Shown one piece after another: positions 1-6,727 of a stretch of 10,317 nucleotides of DNA. How positions within the stretch are numbered: position 1 is the first letter of the stretch; each line of letters begins with the position of its first letter. Under the pieces are notes generated by a model that was not told where the DNA came from, did no database searches, and saw only the letters and a list, made by a program, of their open reading frames with translations. The DNA comes from Thiobacillus sp. (lineage in GTDB: Bacteria; Pseudomonadota; Gammaproteobacteria; Burkholderiales; Thiobacillaceae), in NCBI GenBank assembly GCA_003510325.1, contig DONB01000246.1, positions 12,852 through 23,168 of the forward strand. Reading direction: 5' to 3'. A program made the translations under genes and the position numbers.

Positions 1-1121
1 CGCAGTGCGGCGGGCAGACGTGCGTAAGCTTCGAACAAGCCCTGCTTGGCGTAGCGCGCGTTGCCGCCGAAGATCTCGTCGCCGCCGTCGCCGGCAAACA
101 TGTTTTCGAATCCTGCTTCGTGCGCGGCCTTGGCGCAGAAGTAGGTCGGTACCGCCGAGTTGTTGCCGAATGGCTCGTCGTATTCGTGCGCGATGACCGG
201 GATTGCGGCCACGATGTCGGCCGGCTTCAGGTAATACTCGTGGCTGCGGCATTTGAAGCGCTCGGCAGCACAGCGCGCATAGTCCATCTCGTCGAAGCCG
301 TCTGCGTCGAAGCCGATGGAGAAGGTGTCGACCGGCGCGCCGCGCGCTGTGGTGAGCGCGCCCACCACAGTCGAACTGTCGGTGCCGCCTGAGAGAAACG
401 CGGCGGTGGCGGGCGCATCGGCATCGCGCACCGCCTGATCCAGCACGCTGCGGAAATCGCGGCGGTGGCTGTCGGGGCCGGCATCGACCGGGGTGTAGTC
501 GGCCTGCCAGTAAAATCCGGTGCTGACCTGGCCGTTTTTCAGGACGGCAAACTGTCCCGGCAGAAGCTTGTATACGCCCTGGTAGAGGCTGCGCGGGGCC
601 GGGATGGTATGGAAGTACAGATAATCGTAGATTGCCTGCGGATCGATGACATGGCCCACGGCAGGGTGGGCGGCCACGCTTTGCGCACTGCTGCCGAACA
701 CCAACTGGCCGCCGTGCTTGGCATAGCACAGGCGCTCGGCGCCGACGCGATCGAGCGCCATGAATGCTTTTTTCTTGATCGGTTCCAGCACGACAAAAGC
801 GAAATTGCCATGCATCAGCATCGGCAATTTTTCGCCGAAACGCAGCCAGCCGTGCGCGACTGCCACGGCCGGATTCTGGTCGCGGGCGATGAAGGCCAGC
901 TCGTCGTCAAGAAAGCGCGGCCTCCCATACAGTGCGGCCCCCAGCCCGTTTTCAACATGAATCATGCCCTTGTCGAAGCGCGAGCAGGCTGCCACGCCCA
1001 GCATCTGGCTGCTGTGCGCCTGCAGCAGTCCCTCGGGCGAGAGGCGGGCTGCCTGCCCCATGTGCCTGATCAAGTCCTGATGTGCGCCGTGGTCGCCCAG
1101 CCAGCCGAAAATGCCATCCAT
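1..1121 (-). CDS. Asparagine-synthase-related amide ligase, 3' part missing (left edge)
   Basis: The family transfers nitrogen to an acyl-adenylate. A class-II glutaminase domain feeds ammonia to an ATP-pyrophosphatase synthase domain. In polysaccharide loci such proteins are usually thought to amidate sugar acids. 373 residues are visible of a family that usually runs to about 600. The start is fixed: ATG at 1121 is the only start codon after the in-frame stop at 1152-1154, and it begins MDGIFGWLG, aligning with the family's MCGIFGWLG. The synthase domain looks intact: PP-loop SGGTDSS (residues 244-250), the SIGFDADGFDEMDYA stretch (268-282), YDEPFGNNSAVPTY (314-327) and GDGGDEIFGG (344-353). 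The glutaminase domain keeps recognisable fold segments (HGNFAFVVLE, about 104-113; FGSSAQSV, 142-149) but lacks Cys2 (Asp instead) and the NGE glutamine-binding motif. Glutamine hydrolysis is therefore unlikely. Transcribed divergently from the sulfotransferase gene. No good Shine-Dalgarno sequence. The family call is secure; the substrate is unknown. Confidence 0.93.
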   Translation of the reverse strand, partial: MDGIFGWLGDHGAHQDLIRHMGQAARLSPEGLLQAHSSQMLGVAACSRFDKGMIHVENGLGAALYGRPRFLDDELAFIARDQNPAVAVAHGWLRFGEKLPMLMHGNFAFVVLEPIKKKAFMALDRVGAERLCYAKHGGQLVFGSSAQSVAAHPAVGHVIDPQAIYDYLYFHTIPAPRSLYQGVYKLLPGQFAVLKNGQVSTGFYWQADYTPVDAGPDSHRRDFRSVLDQAVRDADAPATAAFLSGGTDSSTVVGALTTARGAPVDTFSIGFDADGFDEMDYARCAAERFKCRSHEYYLKPADIVAAIPVIAHEYDEPFGNNSAVPTYFCAKAAHEAGFENMFAGDGGDEIFGGNARYAKQGLFEAYARLPAAL

Positions 1122-1244
1122 GGTGTCGTGTGTCGGTGTGATACGGGATAATCAAGGCTCGATATTAACGGGCTTGCAGGTTTGGCACGAATCCTGTTTA
1201 TTGAGTCCGCTAATCTTTGCCATATTGTCAGAAAGCCAGATCAG
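1122..1244. promoter_or_regulatory. Divergent intergenic region, probable two-way promoter zone
   Basis: This stretch separates the divergent amide-ligase and sulfotransferase genes and is visibly richer in A and T (especially 1160-1244) than the flanking coding DNA. It must carry the promoter of the left gene and probably that of the three-gene set to the right. The best plus-strand match is TTGAGT (1201-1206), 16 bases, then TATTGT (1223-1228), four of six in each box. That is weak, and I would not name it as the promoter. No operator-like repeat stands out. Confidence 0.35.
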
Positions 1245-2162
1245 TTGAGTGAATTCCTGATTAAAGTAAGCAAAACGCTTGCCTACCACGCGCAACGCAT
1301 CGGACGCGGCGTGCGCAGTGCGCGCTGGATGCTCGCGCGCCAGCCTGCGCAGCGTCCGATCATCGTGATCGGATGCTCGCGCGCCGGCACCACTCTGGTT
1401 TACAAGACGCTGTCCGAGTCGCACGAAATCGGCAGCCTGCAGCGCGAAACCCACGATTACTGGACCGATCTGCATCCGTTGGCCGACAAGAACTGGGATA
1501 CCCATGCGCTGGACGCAACGGACGCCAGTGTGCGCGACCGCGCTACCGTCAGCCGCTATTTCTACAGCTGGACCGGCCGCCATCGCTGGGTCGACAAGAA
1601 CAACCAGAACGGCCTGTGCGTGCCCTACCTGCATGCGCTGTTTCCTGATGCTGTGTTCGTCTTCGTCAAGCGCAGCCCGGGCGACAATCTCAATTCTCTG
1701 ATCGAAGGCTGGCGCAAGCCCGATGAGTTCGCAACCTGGTCGAACGACCTGCCGGCAACGGTGGCGGTGGAAAACGGGCAATTGAGCCAGTGGTGCTTTT
1801 TTCTGGCCGCCGGCTGGCGCACGTATGTGAACGCGGCGGTGGAGGACGTCGCTGCGTTTCAGTACAGGGCAATCAATCAGGCCATCCTCGATGCGAAATC
1901 GGTGATCCCGGCCGGGCAATGGGTCGACGTGTTCTACGAGGATTTCCTGCGCAACCCGGTCGCCACGTTCCGTCAGGTGTTCGAAGGCTGCGGGCTGGCC
2001 TTCGACGCTCGCCTGCAGGCGCACTGCGCCGACGTGCTCGACATCCCCTACAACGCCTTTTCCGAAATCCGCCTGGACAAATGGAAGGACGGCCGCAACC
2101 GCGAGAAGATCGAGCGGGTGCTGCCGCAGGTGGCGGATGTGGCCGGCCGGATGGGCTACTGA
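1245..2162 (+). CDS. Sulfotransferase family protein (PAPS-dependent)
   Basis: Predicted to move a sulfuryl group from 3'-phosphoadenosine-5'-phosphosulfate (PAPS) to a hydroxyl or amine of a glycan or lipid, in the cytoplasm. Numbered from 1245 (305 aa), the 5'-phosphosulfate loop is IVIGCSRAGTTL (residues 40-51), the P-loop-like variant typical of the Sulfotransfer_3 group. The 3'-phosphate-binding segment is VFVKRSPGDNLNSL (139-152), with Arg143 and Ser151 at the usual eight-residue spacing. A late FYEDFLRNPVATF segment and a C-terminal stretch resembling the family's 'KW...E.I..VL..VA..MGY' ending are also present. The start is uncertain. The frame is open from TTG 1182, but codons 1182-1244 are AT-rich at third positions, unlike the rest. 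TTG 1245, GTG 1311 and ATG 1329 are alternatives, none with a clear Shine-Dalgarno sequence. The stop TGA (2160-2162) overlaps the next ATG by one base, implying translational coupling. The acceptor is unknown; neighbouring glycosyltransferases point to a glycan. Confidence 0.88.
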   Translation: MSEFLIKVSKTLAYHAQRIGRGVRSARWMLARQPAQRPIIVIGCSRAGTTLVYKTLSESHEIGSLQRETHDYWTDLHPLADKNWDTHALDATDASVRDRATVSRYFYSWTGRHRWVDKNNQNGLCVPYLHALFPDAVFVFVKRSPGDNLNSLIEGWRKPDEFATWSNDLPATVAVENGQLSQWCFFLAAGWRTYVNAAVEDVAAFQYRAINQAILDAKSVIPAGQWVDVFYEDFLRNPVATFRQVFEGCGLAFDARLQAHCADVLDIPYNAFSEIRLDKWKDGRNREKIERVLPQVADVAGRMGY

Positions 2163-3355
2163 TGACCCTGCTGCTTCTCGCTTTCGCGATGCTGCTGGCG
2201 TTGTGGGCGGGCGTGCTGCTCGTGTTTGCCGGGCCGCTGTCTGCGCGCTGGCGCGAACCGGTACTGAAACATCCCGTCCTCGTCATCGAAAGCGACGACT
2301 GGGGGGCCGGGCCGCCAGAGCAGGCCGGTGCGCTGGTCCGCCTGTCGGAACTGCTGCAGCGTTTCCGCGACCATACCGGCCGTCCTGCGCTGATGACCCT
2401 GGGCGTGGTGCTGGAAGTGCCCGATGGCGCACGCATCGCCGCGTCCAACTGCGTCGAGTATCACGGCCTGCGCCTTGCCGACGCACGCTTCGATGACGTA
2501 CGTGCGGCGATGCAGGCCGGCATCGCCGCACACGTGTTCGCGCCGCAGTTGCATGGCCAGTGCCACTACTGGCCGCCAGCGGTGTTGGCTGCCGCACAGT
2601 CCGACGACAACGTGCGCGGCTGGCTTGTCGCCTCCGAACCGGCCGCGACCGAGCACCTGCCATCGCAGCTGCAAAGCCGTTGGGTCGACGCATCCAGCTT
2701 GCCCTCGCGCGAACTGGCCCCTGAGGCAATCCGGCGCGCCGCCGTTTCCGAGGCTGCGGACTATCGTGCCGTTTTTGGCTGCGCGCCGCAGGTAGCGGTG
2801 GCTACCACTTTCGTCTGGAGCGAAGCGGTCGAGGCCGCCTGGGCGCAGGCCGGAATCGAGGTCATCGTCACGCCGGGCCATCGCGCCACCTGCCGCACGG
2901 TCGCCGGCCAGCCCGGATGTGTCGACCGAAGCATGCTGACAGGTGAGCGTTCACTATCTGGACAAACCTATCTGGTGCGAGACGTCTATTTCGAACCTGC
3001 ACTCGGCCATGCTGCGCAGCGGCTAGCGGACGGCCTTGTGACACGTAGCCGCCAAGGTCGGGCCTGCCTGGTCGAAACGCATCGCTTCAATTTCCTGCAG
3101 GCGGGCGAGGCCAGCCTTGCCAGTCTCGAAGCGGGTCTGAAAGCCGCGTTTGCCGCATGCCCGACGCTCCGTTTCGCCGCTCCGCTGGAACTGGCGCGTG
3201 CCGTGCGCACCCGCGATCCTGTCTGGATCGAGCGCCGCGTGCGGCCGCGCCTTGCCGTCTGGCGCGCGCGGCTGGACGATATTCCGCGCTTCCGCCGCAT
3301 CGCCCGGCTGAGCGGTCTGGCATTGCCGCTGGCCTTGCTGGAGCGGGCGGCATGA
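2162..3355 (+). CDS. Membrane-anchored polysaccharide deacetylase-like (NodB/CE4-fold) protein
   Basis: 397 aa. Residues 1-23 form a single hydrophobic helix (MTLLLLAFAM then LLALWAGVLLVFA), probably a membrane anchor that places the catalytic domain in the periplasm. The domain begins VLVIESDDWG (39-48), where Asp45-Asp46 take the place of the TFDDG motif of NodB-type deacetylases. HGQCH (131-135) gives the His-x3-His metal site, and VETHRFNF (304-311) supplies a later His (307) in the position of a catalytic base. This fits metal-dependent removal of N- or O-acetyl groups from a polysaccharide. Overall similarity to classical CE4 enzymes is modest, so a hydrolase of the wider deacetylase superfamily or an inactive relative is possible. 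The reading frame is open from about 1790, inside the sulfotransferase gene, but the translation before 2162 is an Arg/Gly-rich shadow. ATG 2162 overlaps the upstream stop by one base and starts the signal-like helix. The stop overlaps the next gene by four bases. Confidence 0.75.
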   Translation: MTLLLLAFAMLLALWAGVLLVFAGPLSARWREPVLKHPVLVIESDDWGAGPPEQAGALVRLSELLQRFRDHTGRPALMTLGVVLEVPDGARIAASNCVEYHGLRLADARFDDVRAAMQAGIAAHVFAPQLHGQCHYWPPAVLAAAQSDDNVRGWLVASEPAATEHLPSQLQSRWVDASSLPSRELAPEAIRRAAVSEAADYRAVFGCAPQVAVATTFVWSEAVEAAWAQAGIEVIVTPGHRATCRTVAGQPGCVDRSMLTGERSLSGQTYLVRDVYFEPALGHAAQRLADGLVTRSRQGRACLVETHRFNFLQAGEASLASLEAGLKAAFAACPTLRFAAPLELARAVRTRDPVWIERRVRPRLAVWRARLDDIPRFRRIARLSGLALPLALLERAA

Positions 3356-4281
3356 TCCCGCGCTTCTCGGTCATCATTCCTGCATTCAATGCCGCAGCCA
3401 CGCTGTCGCGCGCCATCGAATCGGTACAGGCGCAAAGCTGGCCGGCACATGAAATCATCGTGGTCGACGACGGCTCGACTGATGCCACGGCAGACATCGC
3501 GGCCGGTTTCGGCAATGCCGTACGTCTGCTTCGGCAGCAAAACTGTGGCGTCTCGATGGCGCGCAACGCCGGCGCCGCGGCAGCTGTCGGAGACTGGCTG
3601 GCGTTTCTCGATGCCGATGACTGGTATGCCCCAGACCGCATCAGGCTGCACGCCGAGTGGATAGCGGAAGATGCCGCGCTGGATTGCCTGACCGGCGATT
3701 ACGAATACCGCGACGCGACAGGTTCGCTGCTCGGCACCTCGATGGCGCAGCACGAATCGGGGCGACTGATGCTGGAGAAAGCAGCGGGCGCGAAGCGTGT
3801 GGTGATGGACAGCCCCGCTGAATTGTCCGCGTTCGTGGCCGACCATTTCGGCGACACGCATACACTGTCCGTCCCGCGTGACCGTTTTATTCAACTGGGT
3901 GGCTATCCGACCGGTTTCAAGGTATGCGAGGACGTGCACTTTCTGACCAGGCTGATGGCCAGCAGCCGCCGCATCGGCGTGACCTGCCAAAGCCTGGGGG
4001 TGTATGTGATTCATGGCGGCAGTGCCACGCGCCGCAATCCTGTGGCCGCGCAGCGCGAGAACGTGCGCACGCTGACCGATCTGGTGCGGCTGGCGGAAAA
4101 CTTCCCGGCACCGGTCAAGAAAGGTGTGGCGTTGCGGATGCAGAGCGCCCGCTACAATCTCGGCTGCGCACTGAGCAAGAGCGGACAGCGCGTCGCTGCG
4201 GTCAGCGCTGTATTGCCCGCCTTTCTCGCGCGCCCGGGCTGGCAAAGCCTGCGTACCGTGCTGTCGATGTTGAGGGGCTGA
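3352..4281 (+). CDS. Glycosyltransferase family 2 (GT-A fold), first of the locus
   Basis: 309 aa. Predicted to transfer one sugar from a nucleotide donor during glycan assembly at the cytoplasmic face of the membrane. The N-terminus FSVIIPAFNAAATLSRAI is the classic GT2 opening. DDGSTD (39-44), NAG (72-74) and the metal-binding LDADDW (86-91, DxD type) follow, and CEDVHF (192-197) gives the Glu-Asp pair expected of the catalytic base region. The C-terminal third (about 235-309) has no clear membrane helix. ATG 3352 was chosen because it starts directly before the conserved beta strand, has GGAG at 3340-3343 eight bases upstream, and overlaps the previous stop as ATGA. A longer in-frame version from 3157 would add a non-family, Arg/Ala-rich stretch. 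Last gene of the tightly coupled set of three. Donor and acceptor sugars cannot be read from sequence. Confidence 0.93.
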   Translation: MIPRFSVIIPAFNAAATLSRAIESVQAQSWPAHEIIVVDDGSTDATADIAAGFGNAVRLLRQQNCGVSMARNAGAAAAVGDWLAFLDADDWYAPDRIRLHAEWIAEDAALDCLTGDYEYRDATGSLLGTSMAQHESGRLMLEKAAGAKRVVMDSPAELSAFVADHFGDTHTLSVPRDRFIQLGGYPTGFKVCEDVHFLTRLMASSRRIGVTCQSLGVYVIHGGSATRRNPVAAQRENVRTLTDLVRLAENFPAPVKKGVALRMQSARYNLGCALSKSGQRVAAVSAVLPAFLARPGWQSLRTVLSMLRG

Positions 4282-4468
4282 TCGTGCCGCAGGGATGCCT
4301 GAGTGAGCGGGAAGACCGACCCGGCGGGCGAGAGTGGGGTGAATGGCCGATATCCAGAGGGCCGGTATGGGAGTGCTATTGTGGTTAGCTGAGGTACAAC
4401 GCGCCAAGCCATGCGGTTGAATGCGCTTGGCGTGTGTTGCCGGCTCGGATGAGAATTTGGGGGGCAGG
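4282..4468. other. Non-coding spacer / leader of the second GT2 gene
   Basis: 187 bases with no credible gene. They break the otherwise overlapping gene chain and probably hold the end of the upstream transcript, the start of the next one, or both. An extended -10-like TGCTATTGT lies at 4374-4382 (TGn plus four of six matches to TATAAT) without a matching -35. A stem-loop follows at 4399-4435. A G-run (4459-4464) before ATG 4469 may serve as ribosome binding site. Confidence 0.5.
4399..4435 (+). other. Stem-loop (11-bp stem, 15-base loop) in the leader
   Basis: Left arm ACGCGCCAAGC (4399-4409) pairs with right arm GCTTGGCGTGT (4425-4435) over 11 positions with one G-T wobble. The 15-base loop contains an additional CAT/ATG pairing. 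No T-run follows, so it is not a classical intrinsic terminator. It lies 33 bases before the second GT2 start codon, so it could be a leader RNA structure, part of a terminator of another type, or a protein-binding inverted repeat. Confidence 0.45.
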
Positions 4469-5443
4469 ATGCTGATTACCGTCGTGATTCCTACCCATGA
4501 TCGACCCGCATTGCTCCATGAAGCCATCGCCAGTGTCGAGGCCCAGTGTTTCGATGAATGGTGCATCGTGGTGGTGGATGATGGATCCCTTCCTGCAGTG
4601 GAGTTGGAACATCCATCCAGGCGGTTGGAGGCGCGCATCAGCGTGTTGCGGCACGAGGTGCCGCAGGGGCCTTCTGCTGCGCGCAATGCAGGGATGCGGA
4701 CCGCAACCGGAGAGCTGGTCTTTTTTCTCGACGATGATGACCTGCTCGAACCCGATGCGCTCCAGATGATCGATGCGGCCTTTCGAGGCGATGCCTGCCT
4801 GGATTGCCTGTTCGTCAATGTGGAACCGTTCGGACGATACGCCGATGGCGTCCGGCACAATCAGGTTCAGGCGTTATCCCGTGTGCTGGCTGCGATGGGC
4901 GTGAGCCGGGTGGCCGCCGAGGGCGTGCTGCGCCTGAATTCGTATCGATTGTTTGGCGCCTTGCTCGAGCGCATCCCGATGGCATTTCAGCGGGTGGCGA
5001 TCAAGCGGACCCAGTTGCTCAGGGTGGGGCCATTCCGTGGCGAGGGGTTCGAGGACCTGGAGTGGTATTACCGGGTGGCGCTTCGCTGCGCGTGCGGCCT
5101 GCTCGTGAAACCCTGCTACCGCGTCCGGTGTGAAGGGCAGAGTTACTTTAGCCATCCCGAGGCCAAGCAGCGCCTCATTGATGCCATCATCCGCATCCGT
5201 GCCGGTCTTCTGAGCCTTGAGGAGGTCATCGCCAGCCCTGTGCTCAAACGCATGGTGGTCGCTTCCCTGGCGAGAGCCAACTTCAACAAGGCCTATTTCG
5301 CCCACAAAAGTGGCCAGCCGTTTCCCTGGCGCAACTTGCTCGACTCGGCCACCCATGGTGTGTACTGGAACCATATCAGCTTGGCTGGCAAGGCACTGAA
5401 AAACCGCATCGGAAGAGCGGTAACGCGGCATCGCAACGGGTAG
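4469..5443 (+). CDS. Glycosyltransferase family 2 (GT-A fold), second of the locus
   Basis: 324 aa. Motifs in order: LITVVIPTHDRPALL (2-16), VVDDGS (35-40), SAARNAGMRTATGELVFF (69-86, the usual 'N.G...A.GE...F' run), LDDDD (87-91) for metal and nucleotide-sugar binding, and FEDLEWYYR (194-202) supplying the Glu-Asp pair of the acceptor and base region. A basic C-terminus (GKALKNRIGRAVTRHRNG) may contact the membrane surface. ATG 4469 is used because it sits directly before the conserved first strand. Extension to the in-frame ATG at 4421 would place the leader stem-loop inside the gene and add 16 unsupported residues. Paralogous in fold but not closely similar to the GT2 at 3352-4281, so the two probably make different linkages. 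Specificity unknown. Confidence 0.92.
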   Translation: MLITVVIPTHDRPALLHEAIASVEAQCFDEWCIVVVDDGSLPAVELEHPSRRLEARISVLRHEVPQGPSAARNAGMRTATGELVFFLDDDDLLEPDALQMIDAAFRGDACLDCLFVNVEPFGRYADGVRHNQVQALSRVLAAMGVSRVAAEGVLRLNSYRLFGALLERIPMAFQRVAIKRTQLLRVGPFRGEGFEDLEWYYRVALRCACGLLVKPCYRVRCEGQSYFSHPEAKQRLIDAIIRIRAGLLSLEEVIASPVLKRMVVASLARANFNKAYFAHKSGQPFPWRNLLDSATHGVYWNHISLAGKALKNRIGRAVTRHRNG

Positions 5444-5572
5444 CACGGGGCGCATATTCCCTGGCGCCTGCAAGGCGCGATGTCCAGCGGCCTGGAAACG
5501 GATGATAGGCTTGCGAACCGGTATCATGCGTGCAGGCCCAGTGATCCCGCTCGATCGAGTCATCTATCCATC
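5444..5572. other. Spacer between GT2 and GT4 genes
   Basis: 129 bases without a gene. A GCGCC/GGCGC hairpin (5464-5478, five-base loop) is short and lacks a T-run. TATCAT at 5522-5527 matches the -10 consensus at five of six positions but has no partner at -35. A perfect 10-base palindrome, CTCGATCGAG (5550-5559), lies 13 bases before the GT4 start codon and may be chance. No strong Shine-Dalgarno sequence is seen before 5573. Confidence 0.4.
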
Positions 5573-6727
5573 ATGAATCGCCTGCTCGTCCTCACCGAAC
5601 TTTTCCTGCCGACAAAGGGGGGCACGGCCGTGTGGGCGGCCGAAGTCTACCGACGCCTTGGCGGCAAGGAAATCCACATCGTCACCGCCGACGTGCCGGG
5701 TGCGGCCGACGTCGACGCCGTCCATCCCAATACCATCCATCGACTGAGCCTCAAGCGTGTACCCTGGCTGCGTCCGGAGTCGCTGGCGATGTATGCGCGT
5801 TTCTTCTTGAAGTCGCTGAGGCTGGCACTCGGCCATCGCTTCGATGCCATCCACGCTTTCCGCGCCCTGCCCGAAGGGCTGGTGGCGTGGGCGGTGGCCC
5901 GGCTGACACTGCGTCCGGTCGTGATCTATGCGCACGGGGAAGAACTCACGACCTGGGGACGCGGCGGCAAATACAAGGCCATGCGCTTTGCCCTGCGTCA
6001 TGCAGACAGGATCATCGCCAACAGTGAGCACACGCGCGATACCTTGCTGGACATGGGAATCGACACGGCGCGGATCACGATCATTTATCCGGGCGTCGAC
6101 GTGTCGGTGTTCAGGCCGGGTCTGGATGTCGCGGGCCTGCGCGCAAGCATCGGGATGGGGGCCTGCGAAAAACTGGTCTTCTCGGTCGGCAGGCTTTCGC
6201 GCCGCAAGGGCTTCGACCAGATGATCCGTGCCGTGGCACAGTTGCGCGATGAAGGACTGGCGCTGCATTATGTGATTGCCGGCATCGGCGAGGATGCCGA
6301 ATATCTGGACAGCCTGATCCGGGAACATCGTCTGCAGGACCGCGTCCATCTAGTCGGAGCGGTCAGCGAAACCGATCTGCCGCGCTGGATGAATGCCTGT
6401 GACGTGTTCGCCATGCCCAACCGGGACATCCATGGGGATAATGAAGGCTTCGGCATGGTGTTCGTCGAGGCGGCGGCATGCGGCAGGCCGAGCCTGGCTG
6501 GCGAGGCGGGCGGGACCGGGTCGGCGGTGCTGCACGACGTGACCGGAATACGCGTCGACGGCAATGAAGCAGGGAATGTCGCGAATGGCCTGCGTCTGTT
6601 GCTGGCTGATCCGCATAGGGCCAGTCTGCTCGGACAGGCCGGATTGAATCGTGTGCAGGCAAACTTTTCCTGGGAACAGGTGGCGCACGCCACCCAACAG
6701 ATGATCTTGGCGAGGAATGGGCAATGA
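5573..6727 (+). CDS. Glycosyltransferase family 4 (GT-B fold)
   Basis: 384 aa, a normal length for retaining GT4 enzymes, which add sugars such as mannose, galactose or GlcNAc from nucleotide donors at the cytoplasmic membrane face. The N-terminal domain opens LLVLTELFLPTKGGTAVWA (4-22), with the Gly-Gly loop that closes over the donor phosphates. HGEELTTW (121-128) and ADRIIANSEHT (144-154) are typical of the interdomain region. The C-terminal domain has FSVGRLSRRKGFD (203-215) with Arg211 and Lys212 at the usual phosphate-binding place, VIAGIGED (234-241), and the donor-binding EGFGMVFVEAAACG (291-304), which contains the E-x7-E pair Glu291/Glu299. ATG 5573 is chosen because the family's first strand begins there; the in-frame ATG at 5480 would add 31 unrelated residues. 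The last four bases overlap the start of the TPR gene, so the two are almost certainly co-translated. Confidence 0.94.
   Translation: MNRLLVLTELFLPTKGGTAVWAAEVYRRLGGKEIHIVTADVPGAADVDAVHPNTIHRLSLKRVPWLRPESLAMYARFFLKSLRLALGHRFDAIHAFRALPEGLVAWAVARLTLRPVVIYAHGEELTTWGRGGKYKAMRFALRHADRIIANSEHTRDTLLDMGIDTARITIIYPGVDVSVFRPGLDVAGLRASIGMGACEKLVFSVGRLSRRKGFDQMIRAVAQLRDEGLALHYVIAGIGEDAEYLDSLIREHRLQDRVHLVGAVSETDLPRWMNACDVFAMPNRDIHGDNEGFGMVFVEAAACGRPSLAGEAGGTGSAVLHDVTGIRVDGNEAGNVANGLRLLLADPHRASLLGQAGLNRVQANFSWEQVAHATQQMILARNGQ

Noticed and set aside
1..1121. Lasso-peptide or other RiPP cyclase, since those also use asparagine-synthase-like enzymes with altered N-termini
   Set aside because: No precursor peptide, leader-binding protein or transglutaminase-like protease is visible nearby; the surroundings are glycosyltransferases. 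The left side is unseen, so this is not fully excluded.
465..1151. A 228-residue open frame on the plus strand opposite the amide ligase
   Set aside because: The minus strand carries a motif-rich asparagine-synthase frame; the plus-strand translation matches no family.
1152..2024. A 290-residue minus-strand frame that would remove the divergent intergenic region
   Set aside because: It is antisense to the sulfotransferase, whose PAPS motifs are unmistakable, and shows no domain of its own.
2986..4860. A 624-residue open frame on the minus strand
   Set aside because: It lies opposite three well-supported genes and the leader. Its translation is rich in Arg, Ala, Ser and His without any domain, as expected from an antisense frame in GC-rich DNA.
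5464..5478. Intrinsic terminator after the second GT2 gene
   Set aside because: The GCGCC/GGCGC stem is only five pairs and no T-run follows; at this GC content such hairpins are common by chance.
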